64,000 nt of DNA from assembly GCF_007565055.1 (NCBI RefSeq), contig NC_044560.1:85751295-85815294 (forward strand), given 5' to 3'. The position numbers and the translations under genes were made by a program. The stretch comes from Rhinopithecus roxellana (taxonomy: Eukaryota > Chordata > Mammalia > Primates > Cercopithecidae). Numbering within the stretch: position 1 is the stretch's first letter; each line of letters begins with the position of its first letter. Positions 31,681 to 44,429 of the stretch are shown one piece after another. The notes beneath the pieces are model-generated. The model was not told where the DNA came from, searched no databases, and worked only from the letters and a program-made list of their open reading frames with translations.

Positions 31681-32242
31681 CTGGGTAAACAGCAATCCTA
31701 TTACTGGGTATATACCCAAAGGAATATACATCGTTCTATTATAAAGATATGTGTATGTTCACTGCAGCACTATTCAAAATAGTAAAGACATGGAATCAAC
31801 CGAAACGCCACTCAATGATAGACTGAATAGAGAAAATGTGGTACATATACACCATGGAATACTATGCAGCCATAAAAAGAAATGAGATCATGTCCTTTGC
31901 AGGGACATGGACGGAATTGGACGCCATTATCTTCAGCAAACTAACACAGGAACAGAAAACCAAACACTGTATGTTCTCGCTTATAAGTGGGAGGTGAATG
32001 ATGAGAACACACGGACACCCGAGGAAGGACCGACACACACTGCGGCCTGTGAGGGGTGCTGGGGAGGGAGAGCATCAGGAAGAATAGCCAATGAATGCTG
32101 GGCTTAATACCTAGGTGACGGGATGATCTGTGCAGCAAACCACCATGGCACATGTTCACCTATGTAACAAACCACACACTGTGCAGGTACCGCTGAACTT
32201 AAAATAAAAGCTGAAGAAAAAAATAAAGAAATGCTGGGTAAA
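31681..32242 (+). mobile_element. 5'-truncated primate L1 (L1PA/L1PB type) with TSDs
   Basis: The end of ORF2 plus 3' UTR: 'tactgggtatatacccaaagg', 'caccatggaatactatgcagc', 'atgttctcgcttataagtgg', ending in a short A-rich tail. CTGGGTAAA flanks it (31681-31689 and 32234-32242). The reading frame is incomplete. Confidence 0.92.
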
Positions 32243-32344
32243 TTTTTACAAGCAACTTTTCAAGTGTAGCACTGAGCTAAACATAAAGACAACAAAACTA
32301 AAGAGGAAATTAAAACTAAAATGAATATGTGGGTACCAGTGCTT

Positions 32345-32662
32345 TTTTGTTGTTGTTGTTGTTGTTGTATTTGTTTTTGTTTGAGACAGAGTCTCACTCT
32401 GTCACCCAGGCTGGTGTGCAGTGGTGCAATCTTGGCTCACTGCAACCTCCACCTCCCGAGTTCAAGCAATTCTTGTGCCTCAGCCTCCTGAGTAGCTAGG
32501 ATTACAGGTATGCACCACACTCGGCTAATTTTTTGTATTTTTAGTAGAGATGGCGTTTCACCATGTGGGCCAGGCTGGTCTCAAATTCCTGGCCTCAAGT
32601 GATCTACCCGCCTCAGCCTCCCAGAGTGCTGGAATTACAGGCGTGAACCACCGTGCCTGGCC
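32345..32662 (-). mobile_element. Alu with a (TTG)n tail
   Basis: Antisense Alu preceded by a (TTG)n run and flanked by similar 'taccagtgc'/'taccaatgg' sequence. Confidence 0.93.
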
Positions 32663-32889
32663 TACCAATGGTTTTTGTTGTCCTGCTTTTGGTAACAAGG
32701 GGTTGGCTTCTAATGATGATGTAGGAATAAGGCACAAGGCTTTGGGCCCACTTGAGGAGGTTAAACTGAGACTCCTGCATAAAGCCAGTACACTGTCTGT
32801 CTCTCTCAGCCCTGGTTCTAGTAGGAGGAAAAACGCCTCACCTGAGATTTGGTAACCACTGCTCTACATGATATAGAGTTCAATTTTCT

Positions 32890-32920
<31 letters not shown>

Positions 32921-33205
32921 GAGACGGAGTCTTGCTCTGTTGCCCAGGCTGGAGTGCAATGGCGTGATCTCGGCTCACCGCAACCTCTTCCTCCTGGTTT
33001 CAAGCTATTCTCCCACCTCAGTCTCCCAAATAGCTGGGATTACAGGCACCCGCCATCATGCCCAGCTAATTTTTGTATTTTTGTAGAGACGGGATTTCAC
33101 TATGTTGTCCAGGCTGGTGTTAAACTCCTGACCTCAGGTGATCCACCCGCCTCGGCCTCCCAAAGTGCTGGGATTACAGGTGTGAACCACCACTCCCAGT
33201 CTAGG
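32890..33205 (-). mobile_element. AluS-type Alu
   Basis: A poly-T run then 'gagacggagtcttgctctgttg'; TTCAATTTTCT occurs on both sides. Confidence 0.95.
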
Positions 33206-33532
33206 ATTCAATTTTCTACTCCTTGCAAAGTCCACATACCTCCGACCTGAGAAATTAACATAATAAAGAGTCCTTGTCTAATGTGAATCTTAGGGTACCT
33301 AGAAGAAACTGACAGAAAATTATTCTTGAGAGATGTTTCCTCAAGCCAGGCCACATGGAAGTTCCATTTCTAAAAGCCCTACCATATCTGAACACCAATC
33401 CAAAATGACAAAATACACCAGAAAATAATGCACCATGAATGGGAGTATGCAAAAACAATATACAGAAGAATTTCACTTCCAAACACTTCAAATCATTGAA
33501 CCATTGGTCAGGATTTTAAATTAATGTAATAA

Positions 33533-33832
33533 GCCAGGTGCAGTGGCTCACACCTGTAATCCCAGCACTTTGGGAGGCTGAGGTGGTCAGATCATTTAAG
33601 GTCAGGAGTTTGAGACCAGCCTGGCCAATATGGTGAAACCCTGTCTCTCCTGAAAATACAAAAATTAGCAGGCGTGGTGGTGCACACCTGTAATCCCAGC
33701 TACTTGGGAGGCTGAAACACGAGAATCGCTTGAACCTGAGAGGCAGAGGTTGCAGTGAGCCAAGATTGTGCCATTGTACTCTAGCCTGGGCGACAGAAAG
33801 AGACTCTATCTCTAAATAAATAAATAAATATA
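33533..33832 (+). mobile_element. Alu with an (AAAT)n tail
   Basis: Complete Alu, tail (AAAT)n, flanked by 'aaattaatgtaata' and 'aaatttatgtaata'. Confidence 0.95.
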
Positions 33833-33849
33833 AAATTTATGTAATAGTT

Positions 33850-34310
33850 TGAATTACTGGCTTCAATACTTTATCCTTCCCTGCATCCACATCCTTGCCC
33901 TGGCCCCACTGTAGGCAGAGTATACTTTTACACCTTTCAGCTTAGAGCTTGGCTAGGTGCCTTGTTTTGGCAAACGACTTGAGAAGGAAGTAGCCATGGA
34001 CGATTCCCAGACTCAGCTTTAAGAAGCCTGAATGCTTCTGTTTGTTCTTTTGTGCCTCTGCGATCATCACAAGAACTTCCTCGGGGTAGCTGCTGCCTTT
34101 CAGCCAGCGCCCTGAATGAACACTAGAAGCAGAACTGCCCCCAACTGACCACAGATCTACAGTGAAAAGTGGAGCCACATCGGCTGCCCCAGTTTTAGGC
34201 AGAGGCCCCCAGCTGAGCCCAGCCTAGTTCCAGCCAGTCAACAGACTCATAAAAATATGTGATTTTTGTTTTAGGCCAGTGAGTTTTTGGGTGATGCGTT
34301 ATATAATATT
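33850..34310 (+). mobile_element. MLT1-type MaLR LTR remnant
   Basis: Diverged LTR with 'gatctacagtgaaaagtggagcc', 'gctgagcccagcctagttcc', 'ttttaggccagtgagtttttggg'. Assigned by pattern memory. Confidence 0.6.
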
Positions 34311-36039
34311 ATTATGAAAATATTCATGTGATATGAACAAGTATGCTTTATATTATTGAGAAAAAAACAAAAAGGTATCAAAAGTGAGGGAAAAAAGGTG
34401 TTTTTCTAAGTCCATGGAGAAAGAAATCTAAATCAAACACAGAAATAATTTTAGAAGTTATTGAATTTAAAAGCTAAGGGAGAATTCTGCTTCTACTCAC
34501 AAATGACACTTATATGCAAACTTTCTTCCAACCATAAACAACTACAAAACCAGGCAAAATATATGAAGCAACTCCTTTTGGACATTGAACAATAGGCAGT
34601 GAAGAACTCTGAGAAAAGGGAAATAAAGTGAGCCGTACCATTGCCCCAGTTACTTGTGAAAACAGTTTCCAGGCTGCAGAGCAGGGAAGAGAAACCCAAA
34701 CAGAGACCCACAGTCTTGCTGAATTGAAGAGAAAGAGATCAGAATTCAGGGAGGCAAAAATGTCCAGACTTTCTGGGGCAGAATACCACAGAAGATGGGG
34801 CTGCACAGAGAAAGAGAGTTCCAGAGATCTTCAGAAGGGTACCCTTGAGTGTTTTCCTAAGTAGCAATCACTACATGTATAAGATGAAACTCCTACGGCA
34901 ATCATCAATAAAAAACTGTAAGCTGAACAAATCCTGGAGCTCCACAAGGCTAAGAATAGTTCATGTTTGCATCTTCCAGAGTGGAAAAACCATGGCATAC
35001 ACGGGGCATTGGATAAAGTCCTGACATTAGCATCACATAGGAGCAGGCTAAATTAGCCCCACATGAAATGATCCTCTTGACTCACCCTAACAAAAAAAGC
35101 AAACCTCAAGAAGATCTAATATCCCAACTGGCTCAACTGCATGGCAGAGCAATTCCAATATTTTATAAAGGAATACAACAAAACCCAGCATCCAAAAATT
35201 ACAACTTACAATGTCCAACACCCAATAAAAAATTACCAGGCATGCAAAGAAGCAAGAAAAAGTGACCCAAAACCAAGAAACTATTTAATAAATAGAAACA
35301 GGCCCCTAAATAACAGAAATGATGGAATTAGCAGAAAATGAATTAAAAGAGTTACTTTATAAATATAAAAATATATTCTCAATGATATAAAGGAAAACAT
35401 GAACATGCTGAAGAAAAAAAGGAAAATAAATTTTAAAGACCAAAATGGGATTTGTAGAGAGAATAAAATACAATATTAGAAGAAAAAAAGTACATTGGAT
35501 GAGATTTACATTAGAATAGACACTACAGTAAAGATGAAGACACACCAGCAGAAACTACTAGAAATGAAGTGCAGAGAGAAAGTCATTCAAAAAGATTGAG
35601 CAGAGCATCAGTGACCTATGAGACAGTATCAAGTAGTCTAACAAAGAGGAAGCCTGAGAAGTAAAAAGAGAAAAGAGGGATTAGGAACAGCATTTAAAGA
35701 AAAAAATGACCAAAAAATTCAAATTTGATGAAAATAATAAACTCACAGAATCTCAACTAAGAAGCTCAATGGAGACCAAGCAAAATAAATATAAAGAAAA
35801 CCACACCACGGCACATCATAATCAAAACTTGAAAATCAGAAATCTCAAAAGCATCCAAAGAAAAAATATTACACACAGAGGAACAAAAATAAGAATGAAA
35901 GAAAACTTCTCATCAGAAACTAAGCAAGCCAAAATCAAGTGCAACGTTTTTAAAGCTAAAAATAAAAAGAAAAACAAATAACTATCAGGCTAGAACTCTA
36001 AACCCAGAGAAAATATATTCCAAAAATAAAGGTGACTGA

Positions 36040-36385
36040 TATATGCTACAACATGTATAAAAACATTATGCTAAATGAAGGAAGCCAGTCACAAGGACAA
36101 CAGATTGTGTAATTTTATTTATATTAAATGTCCAGATAGACAAATCTATAGAGACAGAAAGTAGGTTAGTGATTGCCTAGTGCTGGAAGCTTGGGGGGCA
36201 ATGGGAAGTGACTGCTAATAGGTACAAAGTTTCTTTCTAGTATTAAAAAAAGTTTTAAAATTGACCATGCTGATTGGTTACACGGCTCTGTGACTATACT
36301 ACGGACCACTGAATTTGCATACTTTAAATTAGTGAATTGTATGTTATGTGAATTATATCTCATCAAAGCTGTTGTTTTTTTAAAT
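36040..36385 (+). mobile_element. L1 3'-UTR fragment nested in the older L1M
   Basis: 'gaagccagtcacaaggacaac', 'atagagacagaaagtaggttag', 'gtatgttatgtgaattatatctcatcaaagctg' belong to an L1 3' end; the older element resumes right afterwards. Confidence 0.7.
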
Positions 36386-36601
36386 GAAAGCTAAACAAAG
36401 ACATTTTCAAACAAGAAAAAACTAAGGGAATTCATGCCAGCATATATGCACTACAAGACATGTTAAATGAAGTTCTTCAGGAAGAAGCAAAATAATACAG
36501 ATGGAAATTTGGATCTACATAAATGAATGAAAGAGAAAATATTGTAAATGTGTAGGTAAACATAAAAGACACTTTTTAAAATCTCATTAAAAGATAACTG
36601 T

Positions 36602-36898
36602 GGCTGGGCACTGTGGCTCATGCCTGTAATCCCAGCACTTTGGGAGGACAAGGCAAGAGGATTCCTGAGTTCCAGACTAGCATTGGCAACATAGGAAGAC
36701 CGCATCTCTACAAAAAAAAAAAAAACAATTAGTCCAGTGTGGTGGCATACACCTGTAGTCGCGGCTACTCAGGAGGCTGAGGCAGTAAGACTGCACAAGC
36801 CCAGGCCTTTGTGGCTGCAGAAAGCCATATACGCACCACTGCACTCCAGTCTGGGTGACAGAGTGAGACCCTGTCTCAAAAAAACAATAAAAATAAAA
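36602..36898 (+). mobile_element. AluJ-like Alu
   Basis: Diverged Alu with an A-rich middle linker and near-identical flanks ('aaagataactg' and 'aaagataattg'). Confidence 0.9.
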
Positions 36899-37847
36899 AA
36901 GATAATTGACTGTTTGAAGCAAAAAATAATGTTATATTGTGATGTTTATAGCATATGTAGGAATAAAACATGACAGTAATAGCTCATAGGCCAGGAGAAG
37001 AAAAAAAATAGAAATATACTATTATATGGTTCTTGTATGGGAAGCAGTATAATATTGCTTGAAGGTAGAATGTGATAATAAGTTAAAGATTAATATTGTA
37101 AGCCCTATGGAAATCACATTAAAAATATTTTTTAAAAGAGGTATAACTCACAAGCTAGTAGTAGAGCTAAAACATAATCATGTAGCTTCCACTTCCATAA
37201 AGATGACCTAGGGACCTTAGGACCAGAGGAATGACATGAGATGACAAAGTTCACTGGATTTTCTTTTGGCCTCAAAAATCCCAAATTTGGAGGTGAAGAA
37301 GCTGGCAACCTTTAAATGCCAACAGACACAGACCAAAAATAAAGCTCCAACAAAAGCCTACTCTCTTTAGCCAAAGGACAAGAAAACGGCAGCACAGAAA
37401 GAAAGAAACCTTTAGACAATAACCACTCTACTCCAGGAAAACACCAAGAAAAAACGATATAACTCACAATGTTGTATATGTGTACATTTGTACATAACGT
37501 TGTACAGTGTAGCCACACTCCTATCTATACCAGCAAAGATTGAGTGAGGAGCCTAGACGTTTACCTTCATTAGGCTACAACAAGGTGCTTCCAACACCCC
37601 TGCCAGTGTGATGTAGAGAAAGCCAAGTAGGGAGCCAGGAAATAAAAGATATACATATTTGAAAGGAAAAAATAAAATGTCCCTATTTGCAGATGACATA
37701 ATTGTCTATGTAGACAACCATCTGTATTTCTAGAAGATAGCACTGAACTTAACATTAAAGTTAAAAATACAATACCACTTACAATAACCCAAAAAAATTG
37801 AGGTGTAAATCTAACAAAACAGGTGCAGGACTTGTTTCCTTAAAACT

Positions 37848-38170
37848 ACACAATGCTGCCGGGTGCAGTGGCTCGCGCCTATAATCCCAGCACTTTGGGA
37901 GACCGATACAGGCAGGTGAACTGAGGTCAGAAGTTCAAGACCAGCCTGGCCAAAATGGTAAAACCCTGTCTCTACTAAAAATACAAAAATTAGCCAGGCA
38001 TCGTGGTGCACGCCTGTAATCCCAGCTACCTGGGAAGCTGAGACAGGAGAATCGCTCGAACCCGGGAGGCAGAGGTTGCAGTGAGCCAAGATCACGCCAC
38101 TGCACTCCAGCCTGGGTGACACAGCGAGACTCCATCTCAAAAAAAAAAAAAAAAAAAAATACACAATGCT
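37848..38170 (+). mobile_element. AluS-type Alu with TSDs
   Basis: Alu at 37858-38160 flanked by ACACAATGCT (37848-37857 and 38161-38170). Confidence 0.95.
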
Positions 38171-38952
38171 TATGAAAACAATATTTAAAAGAGCTAAGTA
38201 AGTGAAGAGACATGCTATACTCACGGATTGGAAGATTCAACATAGTAAAGATGATAATTTTCCCCAAATTACAGAATTAATGCAGTTCCTTTCAAAACCC
38301 CAGCAAGTCTTTTTATACACAGAGACAAGGTCATCCTAAAATTATATGGAAAGGCAAAGGAACTAGAATAGCTAATAAAAACATTGGGGGGAAAAGAATA
38401 TAGTGGGAGAAACCAGTCAACCCAATTTCAAGATTTATCACATAGCTACATAAGCCGAGCCACATGGTGCCATGCAGGGACAGACACATCAGTGGAGCAG
38501 AATAGAGACTTCAGAAATAGACACACACAAATATTCCCAACTAATTTTTGAGAAAAGCAATTCAATGAGGAAAGATAGTCTTTTCAACAAGCAGTGCTGT
38601 AGCAATTGAGCATTCATAGGCAAATAATAATAACAGTAATAATACACTTCAACCTAAGTCTCACACCTTATACACAGTGGATCATGGACTTAAATGTAAA
38701 ATCATAAAATTTTAGAAATGAAATCTAGGGCTAGGCAAAAAATGTTCTTAGGCTTGACACTAAAAGCATGATCTGCAAAAGGAAAAACTGATGAATCAGA
38801 CTTCATCAAAATTAAAAAATGTGTGCTTTGTGAAAGACCCTATTAAGAGGATAAAAAGACAAGCTGCAGAGAGAACAAAATATTTGCAAACCATATATCC
38901 AACAAAGGACTAGTATCTAGAATATATAAAGAACCCTCAAAACTCAACAGTA

Positions 38953-39105
38953 GGCCAGATGCAGTGGCTCATGCCTGTAATCACTGCACTTGGGAGGCTG
39001 AGGTGGGAGGATCACTCAAGCCCAGGAGTTCGAGGCTGCAGTGAGCCATGATCATCCCACTGCACTCCAGCCTAGGCAACAGAGATCCTGTCTCGAAAAA
39101 GAAAA
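38953..39105 (+). mobile_element. Free Alu monomer (FLAM/FRAM-type)
   Basis: A single Alu monomer from 'ggccagatgcagtggctc' to 'gagatcctgtctcg', flanked by 'aaactcaacagta' and 'aaactaaacagta'. Confidence 0.85.
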
Positions 39106-39266
39106 AAACTAAACAGTAAAAAAAAATCCAAACAATCCAATTAAAACATGGGCAAAAGATGTGAAGAGACATTTTACTGAAGAAGATATACAGATGGCAA
39201 ATAAGAATTTGAGAATGTACCCAACATCGTAAGCCATTAGGAAAATGCAAAGTAAAATCACAAAGA

Positions 39267-39587
39267 GGCTGGGCACAGTGGATCATGCCTGTAATCCCAA
39301 CACTTTGTGAGGCTGAGGCAGGTGGATCACCTGAAGTCAGGAGTTCAAGACCAGCCTGGCCAATATGGTGAAACCCCATCTCTACTAAAAATACAAAAAT
39401 AAATTAGCTGGACGTGGTGGCGTGTGCCTATAATCCCAGTTACTTGGGAGGCTGAGGCAGGAGAATCACTTGAACCCAGGAGGTGGAGGTTGCAGTGAGC
39501 TGAGATTGTGCCACTGTCCTCTAGCCTGGGCAACCTAGCAAGTCTCCATCTCTAAGTAAGTAAGTAAATAAATAAATATAAATAAAT
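39267..39587 (+). mobile_element. Alu with a (TAAG)(TAAA)n tail
   Basis: Complete Alu flanked by 'aaaatcacaaaga' and 'aaaatcacaatga'. Confidence 0.95.
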
Positions 39588-40936
39588 AAAATCACAATGA
39601 AATATCACTATACACCTATGAAAGTGGCTAAAATAAAAAATAGTGTCAACACCAAATGCTGGTAATGATGCAGAGAAACTGGAATCCTCATACACTGCTG
39701 GTTGGAATGTAAAATGGTGCAATGTTTCTAGAAAACAGTTTGTCAGTTTCTTTAAAAAGTAAACACACAACTATTACATGACCCAGAAATTACACTCCTG
39801 ACATTTATCCCAGAGAAATGAAAACTTTTGTTTACCAAAAAAAAATCTGTAGACAAAAGTTTATAACAGCTTTACTCATAATAGCCAACAATTGAAAACA
39901 ACTTTAATGAGGGAATAGTTAAACAAACAACAGTATATCCATACTGTGGAATACTACTCAGTAATAGAAAAGGAACAAACCATTGATACATACAACCTGG
40001 ATAAATTTCCAGAGAATTATGCTGAGTGAAGTAAGCCACTCCCAAAAGATTAAATACTATATAATTTCATTCACATAACATCTTCAAATTAAGAAAATTA
40101 TAGAAATGGAAAAAAAGTAGTAGTTGCCAGGGGTTATGGAGAAGGTATAAGTAGAAGGTAGGCAGGTATGGTTATAAAACGGCAACATGAGGGTGCTTGT
40201 GGTAGTAGAAATATTCTATATCTTGACTATATCAAAGTCAATAACTTGGTTGCAATATTATGCCATAGTTTTGCAAGATGTTACCACTGGGAGAAATTAG
40301 ATAAGGATTCATGAAATCTCTCTGTATTATTTCTTACAATTGCATGTGAATCCACAGTTATCTCAAAATAAAAGTTTAATTTAAACATGTAATCATACAA
40401 AATAATTAATTCAAAAGGAGGCCAAAAAAAGGAAAAAATAAAGGACATATAGGACAAAGAGAAAAAAAATAACAAGATGATAGATTTAAATCCAACTATA
40501 TCAGTGCTTACATTAAATGCAAACGATCTAAGCATTCCAATTAAAAGAAATTACAAAATTGGATAAGAAAGCAAGAGCCCACTATATGCTGCCTACAAGA
40601 TACTCACTTCAAACATAAAGACATAAATAAATTAAAAACAAAAAGAATGGAGAAAAATATACCATGCAAATACTAATAGATAACTATATTAGTGGCTATA
40701 TTAATACCGGACCAGCTAGACTTTAGAACAAGGAATATGACTAGGGATAAGAGGGGCATCTCATAATATAAAGGGATAAGTTCAAGAAGATGTAGCAATC
40801 CTAAATCAGTATGCACCTAGTTACAGAGTCTCAAAATTACATGAAGCAAAAACTCATAAAATTGAAAGGAGAAACAGATCTACAATTATAGCTGGAGATT
40901 TTAGGCCTCACTTTTCAGTGATTGATACAAGTAGAC

Positions 40937-40940
<4 letters not shown>

Positions 40941-40972
<32 letters not shown>
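40941..40972. repeat. (AT)16 microsatellite
   Basis: Pure AT dinucleotide run inside the L1M ORF2 region. Confidence 0.98.
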
Positions 40973-40975
<3 letters not shown>

Positions 40976-41495
40976 TGAGGATTTAAAAGCCTCAAAGAAT
41001 ACTATGAAGCAATTCAACCCAACTGACATTTTTACAATTCTCCACATATTAAGCACAGGGTATACTTTTTTTTAATTCACATGAAACGTCACCAAGATAG
41101 ACCAAATATTAGACCATAAAACCAGTCTCAACAAATTATAAAGATTTGGATCATGCAAATTATGTTCTTTGACCACAATTAAATTGAATTTAAAACTAAG
41201 AAAGATGCCTGGGAAAAACAAAACATTTGGAACATAACACAGAGAAATAAATCAAGGGTCAAAGAAGTTACAAGAAAAATTAGGAAATACTTTAAACGAA
41301 ATGAAAATGAAAACACACACAAAATTTGTAGAATGCAGCTCAAGCAGTGTTTAGAGGAAAATTTGTAGCTTTAAATGCTTATATTAGAAAAAAAGAAAAT
41401 ACCAAAATCAATAATCTAAGTTTCTACTTTCAGAAGCAAGAAAAAAAAAAACTGATCCCAAAATAAGAGAAAAAAATAATAAAGATAAGAACAGA

Positions 41496-41784
41496 TGGCT
41501 TATGCCTGTAACCCCCGCAATTTGGGAGACCAAGGCAAGTGGATTGCCTGAGTCCGGGAGTTTGAGACCAGCCTAAGCAACATAGGAAGACTCTGTATCT
41601 ATGAAAAATTTAAAAATTAGGTGGGCATGATGGTGTGTGCCTGTAGTCCCAGCTAATCAAGAGGCTGAGGTAGGAGGATCTCTTGAGTCAGGGAGGTCAA
41701 GGCTACACTAAGCTATGATCATACTATTGCACTCCAGCCTGGGTGACAAAGAACGACCCTATCTCAAAAAAAAAAAAACAAAAA
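41496..41784 (+). mobile_element. AluJ-like Alu
   Basis: Diverged Alu starting late in the left monomer, flanked by AAGAACAGA-type duplications. Confidence 0.88.
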
Positions 41785-42298
41785 AAGAACAGAAGTCCTT
41801 ATGAACAATAGAGAAAAATCAAACCAAGCTGACTTTTTAAAAATAAATATACAGATAAATAAAGTGGATAATCTACCAGCCAGATTGAACAAGACAAATA
41901 GAAAAAGACACAAATTATCAATATCAAGTAAAAAGAGTACAGATCCTACAGGTATTAAAAGAATAATAAGGATATATCATGAATAACTTCATGCCAACAA
42001 ATTCAACAATATAGATAAAATCAGCACATTATTTGAAAATACAAACAATCAAAGCTCGCTCAAGAAGACATAGATAACCTGGACAGTCTTAAATAAAGTT
42101 CATAGTTTAAAACCTTCCCACAAAGAGGACTCCAGGCCTACACGACATCACTGATGAATGCTATCAATCGTAAAGAAAAGGCATTAACACTTCTACACAA
42201 ACTCTTCTAGAAAACAGAAAAAGAAGGAATGTATCCCAACTTAATTTGCAAGCAAGCATCTGCCTGAGTAAAATAACAGATACTCACAAAAAAGAAAG

Positions 42299-42495
42299 AA
42301 ATTACAGACTATAGCCGGGCATAGTGGCACATGCCTGCAATCCCAGCTACTTGGGAGGCTGCGGCAGAGAACTGCTTAAACCCAGGAGGCAGAGGTTCCA
42401 GTGAGCCAAGGCCGTACCACTGCACTCCAGCCTGGGTGACAGAGCGAGATTCCATCACCTCCCCCCCACCAAAAAAAAAAAGAAATTACAGACTA
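42299..42495 (+). mobile_element. Partial Alu (right part) with TSDs
   Basis: Alu from 'agccgggcatagtggc' to a tail; AAATTACAGACTA flanks it at 42299-42311 and 42483-42495, so the truncation happened at insertion. Confidence 0.92.
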
Positions 42496-42735
42496 ATACC
42501 CTTTGTGAACACAGACACATAAAATTCTTATAAAAGTGTAGTGATATATAGAAAAGATAATACATTATGAATAAGTGGGCTGATTCTTGGAATGCAGGAT
42601 TGGTGTAACATTAGAATATCTGAAACACATCATCTCAAAGGATGCAAGAAAAGCATTTGACAGAATTCAACACTTGATGATTATAAACTCAGTTTTCTAA
42701 GAATAGACTTCCTCAATCTGGTAAAGAGTGTCTAT

Positions 42736-42989
42736 AAAAAACCTACAACTGGGGCCTACCATGGGGAGGGGGGAAGGGGGAATGATTGCATTGGGGAGTT
42801 ATACATGATATAAATGATGAATTGATGGGTGCTGACAAGTTGATGGGTGCAGCACACCAACATGGCACAAATATACATATGTAACAAACCTGCACATTAT
42901 GCACATGTACCCTAGAACTTAAAGTATAATAAAAAAAAAAAAAAAAAGAAATGCAGACTCTCAAAAAAAAAAAAAAAAAACCTACAACT
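42736..42989 (+). mobile_element. Short L1PA 3' end with two poly(A) tracts and TSDs
   Basis: Inserted into the L1M between copies of AAAAAACCTACAACT (42736-42750 and 42975-42989). It contains only the last part of an L1PA 3' UTR ('atgtaacaaacctgcacatt'...). Poly(A) at 42931-42947 is followed by 15 other bases (42948-42962) and a second poly(A) at 42963-42980. Confidence 0.92.
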
Positions 42990-44246
42990 AACATCATACT
43001 TAGTGGTAAATTAGGCAAGGATGTCTGACCACACCACTTCTGTTTAATATTTTACTGTCCAGTGCAGTGAGACAAGGAAAAGGAAATAAAGTGATATATC
43101 TTGTAAAGGAAAAAGTCAAATTATTTTTATTCTCAGATGACATCATTATTTAGAAAATCCTAAGGAATCTACAAGAAGATACTAGAAATAATAAGTGAAT
43201 TTAGCAGATCTCAATTTATAAGGCCAATATACAAAAATTAACTATATTTTTATACACCACAAAGGATCATTGGAATTGGAATTTTTAAAAACACTACTTG
43301 CAATAGCATTGAAATCATTTTTTAAAAAAAACTAGGCATCAATTTAACAAAATGTACAAGACCTCTACTCGGAAAACTATGACACATGGTGAAGAAAATT
43401 AAAGATCTAAATAAGTAAGATAGATACCATGTTCATGGATAACAAGACTCCATGTTTTAAGATGCTGGTTCCTCTGAAATTGATTTACAAATTAAATACA
43501 ACCTGAATGAAAATCTTAGCACGCTTTTGGATAAAAACTGGCCTAGAAAAAGAACAAGATTGGTGTATATACCTTACCTATTTTCAAGATTTACTGTAAA
43601 ACTACTATGATCAAAAGGGTGTGGTATCAACATAAGGATAAACATATAGAGAAATAAAACAGAATAGAATCCAGAAATAGACATATACATATATAGTCAG
43701 CTGATTTTTGACAAATATTCCAAAGTAAATCAGTGAGGTCAGGATTTTTTTTTTTTTTTCATTAAATGGTGCTGGAACAATTGGATATGGAGAAAAAAAA
43801 TTCATGTCAGCCTATACTTCACACCATACATAAAAATTAACTTAAAATAGATTTAAAAGCCTAAACATAAGAGCTAATAATATAAAACTTCCAGAGAAAT
43901 TCTTGATTTAGGTAAAGATTTGTGACATTGAATTCCTAACAACACAAGCACAAACCATAAAAGAAAATAACGATAAATGGAACTCCATAAAAAGTATTAA
44001 CTAAAAGACATGAAATGATGCTCAATACTAGTCGTTAAGGAAATACAAGTTAAAACCACAACAAAATGCCACCACAAAACCCTGTAGACAACCTAACATG
44101 AAAAAAACTGATCATGCCGATAACATGGGTGAATCTCAAGAGCATGCTAAGCGAAAAAATCCAAACACAAAAGATACCATGTAATTACATTTACATGAAA
44201 TTCTACAAAAATAAAACTTTAGTGAGAGAAAGCAGATGAATAGTTA

Positions 44247-44400
44247 CCAGTTTCCTGATCTATAAAGTGGAGGAATCATCTCCGTAAGTACCTACCTTCT
44301 TCACAGGGTTGTTGCAAGTATTAAATGAGAATTAAATGAAATAACCTCTACAGAGCACAGTATCATACACATAAGAGTTCAATAATTGTTAGCTGTGTTT
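44247..44400 (+). mobile_element. MIR fragment
   Basis: 'agtttcctgatctataaagtgg', 'cacagggttgttgcaagtattaaatgag', 'cagagcacagtatcatacac' are MIR. Confidence 0.8.
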
Positions 44401-44429
44401 TAAAATGATTATTATTGTGGTAGAGCCTG

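Larger units (their letters stand above)
34480..37183 (+). mobile_element. Old L1M element: 5' UTR and ORF1 region
   Basis: The 5' part ('ccaaccataaacaactacaaaacc') is followed by ORF1-like sequence ('gaaaaccacaccacggcacatcat', 'ggaacaaaaataagaatgaaag') and the inter-ORF part ('gttcttcaggaagaagc', 'gataattgactgtttgaagc'). It is interrupted by a later L1 3' fragment (36040-36385) and an Alu (36602-36898). Frames are broken throughout. It continues at 40386. Confidence 0.75.
37184..40385 (+). mobile_element. L1M inserted between ORF1 and ORF2 of the older L1M
   Basis: Left part (37184-37640) resembles an L1M 5' region ('aaagctccaacaaaagcctac'). From about 37655 it is the end of ORF2 ('ccctatttgcagatgacat') through the 3' UTR ('cagttatctcaaaataaaag'), so most of ORF1/ORF2 is missing. 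Three Alu-type insertions lie inside. The older L1M stops and resumes at 'aatcat' on both sides. Confidence 0.65.
40386..44245 (+). mobile_element. Old L1M element: ORF2 region
   Basis: Follows L1M ORF2 nearly from its start ('ttaaatgcaaacgatctaagc', 'gcccactatatgctgcctac') through the endonuclease and reverse-transcriptase regions ('tttaggcctcacttttcag', 'ctcagatgacatcattatt') to the 3' part. Many stops. Split by an (AT)n run, two Alus and an L1PA fragment. Together with 34480-37183 it makes one nearly complete, dead L1M. Confidence 0.8.

Noticed and set aside
31907..32107. Open frame in the L1PA/PB copy
   Set aside because: The end of L1 ORF2 in a 5'-truncated insertion; not functional.
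35706..35981. Lysine-rich 91-codon frame
   Set aside because: A decayed piece of L1M ORF1, not a host gene.
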